Shown piece by piece: positions 8,614 through 15,152 of a stretch of DNA of 64,000 nt; position 1 is the first letter of the stretch; each line of letters begins with the position of its first letter. Source of the DNA: an uncultured Porphyromonadaceae bacterium (GTDB lineage Bacteria; Bacteroidota; Bacteroidia; Bacteroidales; Muribaculaceae). The notes below the pieces were generated by a model. The model was not told where the DNA came from and searched no databases. It saw nothing but the letters and a program-made list of their open reading frames with translations. The stretch is from the NCBI GenBank assembly GCA_945873625.1, contig CAMCDS010000004.1:62001-126000 (forward strand). The letters are read 5' to 3'. The translations under genes and the position numbers were made by a program.

Positions 8614-9192
8614 TCAATTTTTCGCCTCGCCGATACCGGCGGCGTTCAAAAAACTGCTGTTGGCGGCCACAAACCGGTCGACCGTACCGGCTATCTCGGC
8701 GCGGCTCTCGAGCTGCGAGCTCTCGACCGACACCTGCGCCCGGCTGTAGTACGGCTCCCGCTCGGCCTGCACCTTCAGGATATATCCCTCGAGTTCCTCC
8801 GCGCTCTTCCCCTTCACCAGCGGGCGCCGGTCGCCGCCGAGCAGCAGACGCCTCTTCAGGGCCTCGGGCGAAGCCGTGAGGCGCACCGTAAGGCCGCGGG
8901 AGTTCATATAGTCCATATTGCCCGAGAAGCAGGGTGTGCCCCCTCCGCAGGCCACCACCACCCCCTGCATCTCGCCCACCTCGCGGAGCATGGCCGACTC
9001 GCGGCGGCGGAAAGCCTCCTCGCCGTCGCGCGCGAATATCTCCGCCACGCTCGCCCTGAAGCGCTGGCTGATGTAGAAATCGAGGTCGATGAAGTCCATG
9101 CCGAGCCGGCGCGCCAGCGCGCGGCCGAAGGTGGTCTTGCCGCTGGCCGGGAGGCCGACGAGAAACACCGGGGGGTGCTGATTCTTTTCCAT
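8614..9192 (-). CDS. aroK: shikimate kinase
   Basis: AroK phosphorylates shikimate at the 3-hydroxyl with ATP in aromatic amino acid and folate precursor synthesis. The Walker A loop is GLPASGKTTFGRALA, the shikimate-binding acidic residues are in MDFIDLDFYI, and the GGG substrate-binding motif is in VVACGGGTPC. A lid region with RRPL follows. At 192 residues it is slightly longer than the common 170-180. The ATG at 9192 is preceded by TAACTTCG-N4, close to the -7 consensus, hinting at a very short or absent leader. Confidence 0.92.
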   Translation of the reverse strand: MEKNQHPPVFLVGLPASGKTTFGRALARRLGMDFIDLDFYISQRFRASVAEIFARDGEEAFRRRESAMLREVGEMQGVVVACGGGTPCFSGNMDYMNSRGLTVRLTASPEALKRRLLLGGDRRPLVKGKSAEELEGYILKVQAEREPYYSRAQVSVESSQLESRAEIAGTVDRFVAANSSFLNAAGIGEAKN

Positions 9193-9503
9193 GGCGCGAA
9201 GTTAGTGATTTTTCAGTTACCGTCGGTTTTATCAAGCCATTTTCCTCGCGTATATTGCAGATAAGCGATTTTTGCACTACCTTTTTGGAGACTTTATCCC
9301 GGACTGACCGGGCACATCAATTCACTATTTTTATGCATCATTATTTTACGAACGCGAGTTCGGGATAACGATATCCAACTCGGCGACATTACAGTTAGGC
9401 ATGAATTATCGGGCGGCCAGTCATTGATCGCCTGAATTTTTTACCGTTGCTGTTTATTGCCAGATGACGAGCTGCCCGTTGAGAAGTTAACTTCAAACAT
9501 ACT
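9193..9503. other. 311-base intergenic region with inverted repeats, no gene
   Basis: No reading frame is convincing here. The region holds TTATCCCG (near 9293) and its complement CGGGATAA (near 9362), a CGAAC-GCGA-GTTCG hairpin just before the latter, and a 12-base palindrome GAAGTTAACTTC at 9483-9494 beside the ABC transporter stop. It is AT-richer than its flanks. It could be a decayed mobile-element end or simply the terminator and promoter region between the locus end and aroK. Confidence 0.4.
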
Positions 9504-11126
9504 CTAAGAACCGACTCTCAGTGTCTGGCCGAGTCCCGAGCGGTGGGTAACCATGACTACGGTCTTCCCGCCGGACGACTCGCTGAGGTTGGCGAGCAGC
9601 CGCGTCTCGGTGGCGCTGTCGAGGGCCGATGTCGGCTCGTCGAGCAGGAGCACCTGCCCGGGGGCGAGGAGTCCGCGGGCTATGGCTATGCGCTGGGCCT
9701 CCCCTTCGCTGAACCCTGCGCCCCGTTCGCCGCATGGGCTGTCGAGTCCCTCCGGAAGCGCGAGCACGAAGTCGGCGCAGGCCAGCCTGAGGGCTTTCTC
9801 CATCTCGGCATCGGAGGCGCCGGGAGCGGCCATGAGCAGATTCTCCCTCACAGTGCCGCTCATCAGAGAGTTACCCTGGGGCACGTAGGCGAAATTGCAG
9901 CGCGTGGCAGGCGAAGGCACGGCCTCCTCACCTTCGGTGGAATAAAGCGTTACCCGCCCCTTGTCGGGCGTGAGCAGACCGGTCATCAGCATCAGCAAGG
10001 TGGTCTTTCCGGCTCCGGTCGGGCCTCCGATAGAGGTGAGCGAGCCGGGAGCGAAATCGCGTGTCATATCCGAGACCACGCTCCTCCCTTCCGTGTCGTC
10101 GGGATACGCGAAGCATACACCCTCAAACCGCACGCCCACCCCCCCTTTGAGGCGGCGGGGAGCCTCGTCGGCCTCCACGGGGAGGGCGAAAAGCGTCTGC
10201 AACCGCTCTACCGACACCGAGGCGGCCACAAGGGCCGGGACGCGCCGGGCGAGGTCGACCACCGGGCGCTGCACCTGCGACACCAGTTGCAGAAAGGCGG
10301 TCATCATGCCGAAGCTGACTGCTCCGCTGCGCAGGCCGAAGGCACACCAGAGGAAGGCCACGGCGTATCCGGCCATGAAGCCGGCCGACACCATCCCTCC
10401 GGAGAAGAGCGAGATGTCGTTGCGCCTCATGGTGAGGGTGAAGAATCGGCGCTGCCTCTCGCGGAAAGACTCGACCGAGGCGTCGGTGCGCCCCATGGTC
10501 GACATCATGAGGCGGTGCTGCAGGTCTTCCTGCATCTGCTGCTGCAGGCGGCTCTCGGCCTCGCGAATCTCGCGGGTGAGGCGACGCGTCTTTTTCAGAT
10601 ATATCTTGCTTGCGAGGAGGGCGAGGGGCATGATCACCACCAGGCAGAGGGCCATACGCACGTCGAGCGTGGCCATAAAGATGAAGGCGGCAATCAGCTT
10701 CACTGCCGTGGAGGCCATGCCGGGCAGCGTGGAGGCAAGCGTCGTCGAGGCGGTGCCTACGTCGCCCGTCAGACGGCTTACGGCGTCGCCCGTGTGCATC
10801 TGGCTCCGTCCGCCCCGGCGGGCACGCATCAGCCGCGAGAAGAGGCGGCCGCGCAAAGTGTTGGAGAAGCGGGTGATGCACTCCGCTTCGAGCCGCCCGG
10901 CAAGCGTGGTGCTGCCGAGCTGCAACAGCAGGGAGCCGACGAGCAAGGCGATGAGCCATCCCAACGGACTCTCGGGAGAGCGCACGGCCGTGTCGACGAT
11001 AGTCTTGGTTACCCACACGAAGAGGAGGGCCGCGCCGGTGGTGGCGCACCCCAGCAGCGCGGTGGCCGCGATACGCCCCCTGACGCCTTTCGACTCACCC
11101 CAGAGCCAACGCAATGACTTCAACAT
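9504..11126 (-). CDS. ABC exporter, fused permease and ATPase
   Basis: This 540-residue inner-membrane exporter has an N-terminal type IV half-transporter domain with hydrophobic segments (about residues 15-290) and a C-terminal ATPase. It shows Walker A GGPTGAGKTTLLML, a variant signature FSEGEAQRIAIARG (LSGGQ is canonical), Walker B VLLLDEPTSALDS and the switch histidine in VTHRSG. It has no N-terminal peptidase (C39) domain. It starts four bases after the signal peptidase gene and ends the minus-strand locus. The D-type exporters of lasso-peptide clusters have this architecture, and its place beside peptidase and kinase genes suggests a peptide substrate. Lipid or glycan export remains possible. 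Confidence 0.88.
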   Translation of the reverse strand: MLKSLRWLWGESKGVRGRIAATALLGCATTGAALLFVWVTKTIVDTAVRSPESPLGWLIALLVGSLLLQLGSTTLAGRLEAECITRFSNTLRGRLFSRLMRARRGGRSQMHTGDAVSRLTGDVGTASTTLASTLPGMASTAVKLIAAFIFMATLDVRMALCLVVIMPLALLASKIYLKKTRRLTREIREAESRLQQQMQEDLQHRLMMSTMGRTDASVESFRERQRRFFTLTMRRNDISLFSGGMVSAGFMAGYAVAFLWCAFGLRSGAVSFGMMTAFLQLVSQVQRPVVDLARRVPALVAASVSVERLQTLFALPVEADEAPRRLKGGVGVRFEGVCFAYPDDTEGRSVVSDMTRDFAPGSLTSIGGPTGAGKTTLLMLMTGLLTPDKGRVTLYSTEGEEAVPSPATRCNFAYVPQGNSLMSGTVRENLLMAAPGASDAEMEKALRLACADFVLALPEGLDSPCGERGAGFSEGEAQRIAIARGLLAPGQVLLLDEPTSALDSATETRLLANLSESSGGKTVVMVTHRSGLGQTLRVGS

Positions 11127-11130
11127 GGTT

Positions 11131-11556
11131 CTATCTCAATGATTTTGCTACTATACTTTTCAGCGGAAGCACGAGCCGCCATAGCGCCGGAAGCACTCTC
11201 CGCCTGAGCGGCGAGACGAGGCTCCGCTCCTTGCCGCGGCTTATCGCGGCCACAGCCACGGCCACCACGTCGCAGGGGCGGCACAGCTCACGCTGCCGCA
11301 GGTTGTTGTCTCCTTTGAGGCGGACACATCCGGCCTCCACCGCCTCCACCCTGTGGAGAAAGATACCCTCCGGGCTGTAAGCCCTTGCGAGCACAATGTC
11401 TCCGCGCCGCAACGCGCCGCAACGGCGCAGCCTCACCCTGTCGGCCCCGGGGTTCAGAAACGGCCACATCGACCGCCCGGAGATCGGAATCACCACATCC
11501 CCGGCACCGTCGGCCATCCGCCCCTCCACATATTCAAAAAGCTCTTCCGCAGTCAT
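11131..11556 (-). CDS. S26B-type signal peptidase-like protease
   Basis: This 141-residue protein matches the S24/S26 peptidase fold: a catalytic serine in PISGRSMWPFLNPG, the GDIVLAR strand, then FLHRVEAV and RLKGDNN. Histidine (LHRV), where bacterial LepB has lysine, together with KGDNN, points to the Ser-His dyad of the Sec11/SipW-like S26B group. Those normally cleave signal peptides outside the cytoplasmic membrane. A basic hydrophobic C-terminal stretch (about 115-135) could anchor it. It sits between a 55-codon ORF and the ABC exporter with gaps of 9 and 4 bases, a layout suited to maturing an exported peptide. Confidence 0.82.
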   Translation of the reverse strand: MTAEELFEYVEGRMADGAGDVVIPISGRSMWPFLNPGADRVRLRRCGALRRGDIVLARAYSPEGIFLHRVEAVEAGCVRLKGDNNLRQRELCRPCDVVAVAVAAISRGKERSLVSPLRRRVLPALWRLVLPLKSIVAKSLR

Positions 11557-11565
11557 AATCTCATC

Positions 11566-11733
11566 TTAATCGCGCGAGACGCATTCATCGTCCGTGGTAG
11601 TATCTACCTCTAAAACGACATTCTTCCCTCCAATAGTATTGACGCACCTCCCGGACACACCCGTAATCCACATTTTACCATCCCTTATAAATAGTGCGGA
11701 CTCCGGAGTCAACCCCCGGAGCCCGCCTTTCAT
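11566..11733 (-). CDS. 55-residue peptide, candidate precursor of the adjacent exporter system
   Basis: This ORF is below the track's length cutoff. Reading the minus strand from ATG 11733 to TAA 11566 gives 55 codons without interruption, 18 bases after the fimbrillin-EEP stop and 9 bases before the signal peptidase ATG. The middle reads KMWITGVSGRCVNTIGGKNV and the tail VDTTTDDECVSRD is acidic. If the peptide were cut after NTI, Thr would be at -2, Gly at +1 and Glu at +8, a pattern known from lasso precursors. There is no YxxPxL leader motif. A G/C-rich hairpin (11696-11726) overlaps the first codons. That it is translated is inferred from position and spacing only. Confidence 0.55.
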   Translation of the reverse strand: MKGGLRGLTPESALFIRDGKMWITGVSGRCVNTIGGKNVVLEVDTTTDDECVSRD

Positions 11734-11751
11734 TCGTAAATCAGCTCCGAT

Positions 11752-13635
11752 TTACTTCTTGGTAGTATAGCTAAATTCAACCACTACCGGGTAATGGTCG
11801 GCCAAAGCCTTTCCTTTTGCATCCTTGAAGCTGATGTCGCGCAGGTAAGACTTCGCCTTAAGCTGAGTCTTTGCGTTTTTACAGTTGATATAGAACACCT
11901 TATCAACCACCTCGCCCTTCTGCAGTCCGCCGTCGGCCTCACTGATGATGATGTCGGTGCTGGGTTTGGTCCCGGTAGCATCGGAAGTCATCAGCGACTT
12001 ACCGCCGTATTGAGGGAATCTGTCGCCACCGACAGAAGAGAAGTCATTGTTCCAGGCAAGGTCAACCCACGGGTCGACAATTTCAAGATCGGAATCAGCA
12101 TTCACTCCATTGATTAGCAGCTCTTCTATTCTATGACGGGTGTAACGCATATTTGTATCTCCCATGAAGATAATCGGCCGTGGATGTTTATTATTCTTTA
12201 TGAACTCAACGATCTGGCGAGTTTGACTATGAACAGCCTTGACATAATCATTGTTTTCAGAAATATCATTACCACTAAAAGTATTCATGTGGGTGATGTA
12301 GACATCGATCTCGGTTCCATCGGCAAGGGTTACAAGATAATAGCGGAAGCCCTTACTAATGCAGGTATTAGCGCCATGGAATAAATCGCCATAACTATCT
12401 CTAAATTCGATGAATTTTTCCTCGGAGACTGTTACACCCTTTTTGAAGAATATATTGAGACCGTCCGTATCTGCCTTTGAGAATATAGTTCCCAAACCTA
12501 CACCTTCACGATATGTACCGTGATTATAGTTTTTGAGGGCACTAACAAGCTCCGAATTATACTCAAAATCCTCACTTACTCCGAAGAAATCCCAGGAATT
12601 ATCGGAATTGATCCGTTTTCCTATTGCGGTTGTACCACTGCTACCGGGACCATTTTCGTTTATCAGAGACGGTAGGCCGTCGACGTTGTAGGTCGCGCAG
12701 GTGAAGGTGCCGGTGAGGGTGCCGGGGTCGGGGGTGGTGCCGGGGTTGTCTTCGATGGTGAGGCCTTTGCCGACGTAGTTGGAGAGCGTCAGCGGGAAGT
12801 TGTAGAGGGTCTCGCCTTCGAAGCTGACCTTCGAGGTTACCTCAAGCTTTGCGGTGTGTCTGTCGGTGATGATGGTGAATTGGAGCGTGTCGCCGCTCTT
12901 GATGGTCGGGATGAGGGAGATGTAGCCGCTCACCGGCGAACTGAGGGCCGGAGCCGTCTCCCATTTGCAGATTAATCTGTCGACACCTTCTCTGGTAAGG
13001 GACCACGATGCGTTGACAGCATTAAACCGGAAGCTGCCGCAGAGAGCCCTGTCGGGCACCTTAATCTCTACCGAGACGATTTTGTCGTCTTTCAGGTCGG
13101 TGCCTGCAGCATCCACACTCACCCTCGCAAGGGAGAAGAGATGCTTGAACTCGAAGGTGTAGCCATTGGTGGCGTTTCCGGTGCCTGCCGCGCGGCCCAC
13201 CTTCCAGTCGCCCTGGAGAGTGCCGTTCATAATCTGGTGCTCCGGGACTTCTCCTACAAGCTCCGTAACTGATTTGCCTTCATTGGCTTCGTCGTAGGGA
13301 TAGTAGGCGTAGACGGGCGTCTTGTCGCCGGATTCGCTTGCGAATACGGCTTCTTTGGCCTCGATCTTGTCGTTCGCCTTATAGTAGCGGGTCTGGGTGT
13401 CGGAGAGGCTGCTGAATACTCCGAGCTGATCGCCCTTGGTCCACGACACGCCGATGGCGGAATTTACATCTTCAGGATTACCTGCGATGCAGGTGCGGGT
13501 GGCAGCCGGGTCAGTGATTGTGGCGATGATGCGGTTGCGTTCCGAGAGCGAGGGGACAAGGTCTGTCTCCTGCGAGCACGAGGCCAGCAAGGCGAGTGCC
13601 GGGACGATGGCGGCAAAAGGTTTAATTCGATTCAT
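11752..13635 (-). CDS. fimbrillin-like lipoprotein fused to an endonuclease/exonuclease/phosphatase domain
   Basis: A 627-residue predicted outer-membrane lipoprotein with signal and lipobox LALLASC. Residues about 30-295 are a fimbrillin-like module (SWTKGDQLGVFS, FEFKHLFSLARVSVDA, TDRHTAKLEV). After a Pro/Gly/Thr linker (DNPGTTPDPG) residues about 312-627 look like an EEP-fold hydrolase: CATYNVDGLP at its start, ITHMNTF, FMGDTNMRY and a terminal DHYPVVVEF. EEP enzymes cut phosphodiesters in nucleic acids, sphingomyelin or inositol phosphates; the substrate here is unknown. The C-terminal half is more AT-rich than the N-terminal half, consistent with a domain swap. It lies between the HprK-like gene and the small peptide gene. 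Confidence 0.82.
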   Translation of the reverse strand: MNRIKPFAAIVPALALLASCSQETDLVPSLSERNRIIATITDPAATRTCIAGNPEDVNSAIGVSWTKGDQLGVFSSLSDTQTRYYKANDKIEAKEAVFASESGDKTPVYAYYPYDEANEGKSVTELVGEVPEHQIMNGTLQGDWKVGRAAGTGNATNGYTFEFKHLFSLARVSVDAAGTDLKDDKIVSVEIKVPDRALCGSFRFNAVNASWSLTREGVDRLICKWETAPALSSPVSGYISLIPTIKSGDTLQFTIITDRHTAKLEVTSKVSFEGETLYNFPLTLSNYVGKGLTIEDNPGTTPDPGTLTGTFTCATYNVDGLPSLINENGPGSSGTTAIGKRINSDNSWDFFGVSEDFEYNSELVSALKNYNHGTYREGVGLGTIFSKADTDGLNIFFKKGVTVSEEKFIEFRDSYGDLFHGANTCISKGFRYYLVTLADGTEIDVYITHMNTFSGNDISENNDYVKAVHSQTRQIVEFIKNNKHPRPIIFMGDTNMRYTRHRIEELLINGVNADSDLEIVDPWVDLAWNNDFSSVGGDRFPQYGGKSLMTSDATGTKPSTDIIISEADGGLQKGEVVDKVFYINCKNAKTQLKAKSYLRDISFKDAKGKALADHYPVVVEFSYTTKK

Positions 13636-13771
13636 AGCTGGAAAAATACCAAATTTTAGTTTCCTTCAATAAGATGATACTGTCTGAAACCGGTCGACCT
13701 TTTGCCTTACAGTGTGCCTGAGAGCCGAATCAACGGCTCCCGGAAACATGAACGGATGTATGCAGGGGTCT

Positions 13772-14152
13772 TCAGACCCGCTGACACGCCACATTCAGCT
13801 TCCCGGACGAGGCTGACCGCGGGCGGCCACCGATTTCCACGAAACCGAACTTATAGTTCGCGCTGACAGCCTTACGGAGGGCCTTGCTGCGGGACGGGAT
13901 TCCCGCAGGGGCTGATCCGCGACTGCCGTCGGGAGATACCGGAAACCCGGTATACGCATCTCCCGCGAGGGGGGATGCCGCAGAGGAGAGGGCGCAGACG
14001 GAGCGAGAGCGCTCCGCGCGGCTGCCGGATGCGCCAGAAAATGCGCCTTCCGGGGTTTTGCCGGCCGAAGCTCCGCTTATGGCAGATCCCGTATCTGCCT
14101 CAGTGCATTGAGCGGAAGACTGCAGGCGGCAAGTCTTTATGTAAGTTTTCAT
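13772..14152 (-). CDS. 126-residue hypothetical ORF after the HprK-like gene
   Basis: The track ORF starts at 14179; an in-frame ATG at 14152 starts MKTYIKTCRLQSSAQC. The product is rich in Ser, Ala, Gly and Arg, has three Cys, no signal peptide and no domain I recognise. Third codon positions are not biased to G/C as in neighbours, and the DNA contains several short palindromes (for example GGAGCGCTCTCGCTCC and GCGAACTATAAGTTCGC). It lies 68 bases after the HprK-like gene on the same strand. It might be a second small substrate of the tailoring genes, or not a gene at all. Confidence 0.35.
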   Translation of the reverse strand: MKTYIKTCRLQSSAQCTEADTGSAISGASAGKTPEGAFSGASGSRAERSRSVCALSSAASPLAGDAYTGFPVSPDGSRGSAPAGIPSRSKALRKAVSANYKFGFVEIGGRPRSASSGKLNVACQRV

Positions 14153-14220
14153 GTCAGAATGATTAGGAACGGTATTCATTCAGGGCCGCGGTCTACTGTG
14201 CGAAACCGGGCGTAGGACTT

Positions 14221-15138
14221 TCAGATTGAAGCGTAGCTGCCGCAGGAGTCCGCAAGGGCGGCGCGGCAGGTGCGCGCGGCGTCCTCGTCGGGACGGCAGT
14301 CGAGGATGCCGACGGGCACGAGAGCCGCGGCAGCCGTGAGCGTAGAGCAGACGCGCTGGTAGAGCGGCCTGCTGTGGGTGATTACCGAGACCCCGGGGAG
14401 AATAGCCACGAAGGCCTCGATGTCGGCGGCGGCATGGTAGCTGTTGAGCGGGGCCTGCCTGAGCCTTACGAATCCGGCCACGGGGGCCGATTCGTTGCGG
14501 TAGCATCGCGTCTTGCCGCTCCAGGGAGAGCCGTAGACGCGCAGCGCGCCGTCGGGGAGCAGTCTGACGATGGGATTGTCGTCGTTGAGCAGTTCGGCGC
14601 CGGGAAAAGCCTTCATCCACTGGCGGGCGTGGGTGCTCTTGCCTGTGCCGCTCTTTCCCATGAAGAGGTAGGCGCGTCCGTCGGCCACCACCGCCGAGGC
14701 ATGGAGCATGAAGGCGCCACGGTCTACCACCGCCTGCGAGAAGAGGATGCGGAGCATCGAGTCGACGGTGAAGGCGGCGAAGCGGTCGGCGGGATGCAGG
14801 CGCAGCTCGGCCGAGGCAAATCCCGGCTCCATCTTCATGAAGCGGAAGCCGGCGCCGGGCATGGGAGAGAGGGCCACCGAGTAGCGGTCGCCGTCGGCAA
14901 AGAGACGGGCCTCGCCGAGGTCGTTGATGCCTGTGGCCACAGGCGTCATCCCCTCGATGAGCTCCGGACTTGAAGCGACGCCGGGGCGCACCTTCAGAGT
15001 GAGAAGGTGCGCCCCGGCGGCAGTGTCGGGCGCGTCGGCCCTGAAAGGGGCATACGACGCGGGAAGGCGAAAGGAGCCGAAGGCCGCGTCGACATCGACG
15101 CGGACTCCGAAACCTGCTATGTCAAGATTGAATATCAA
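14221..15138 (-). CDS. HPr kinase/PEP carboxykinase-like P-loop kinase
   Basis: A 305-residue protein with a variable N-terminal domain and a C-terminal HprK-like kinase fold: Walker A YLFMGKSGTGKSTHARQW (GKSGTGKST at about 161-169), an acidic LLNDDNPIV and a basic GSPWSGKTR segment. Homologues called ThcoK or PadeK phosphorylate the C-terminal residue of lasso precursors, and similar HprK-related kinases occur with PqqD proteins in exopolysaccharide loci. No PTS genes are nearby, so control of sugar uptake is unlikely. The start is a TTG at 15138, just after an in-frame TGA and 14 bases after the wzc stop; no in-frame ATG occurs until about residue 64. Confidence 0.8.
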   Translation of the reverse strand: MIFNLDIAGFGVRVDVDAAFGSFRLPASYAPFRADAPDTAAGAHLLTLKVRPGVASSPELIEGMTPVATGINDLGEARLFADGDRYSVALSPMPGAGFRFMKMEPGFASAELRLHPADRFAAFTVDSMLRILFSQAVVDRGAFMLHASAVVADGRAYLFMGKSGTGKSTHARQWMKAFPGAELLNDDNPIVRLLPDGALRVYGSPWSGKTRCYRNESAPVAGFVRLRQAPLNSYHAAADIEAFVAILPGVSVITHSRPLYQRVCSTLTAAAALVPVGILDCRPDEDAARTCRAALADSCGSYASI

Positions 15139-15152
15139 AATCTGTCAGAGGG

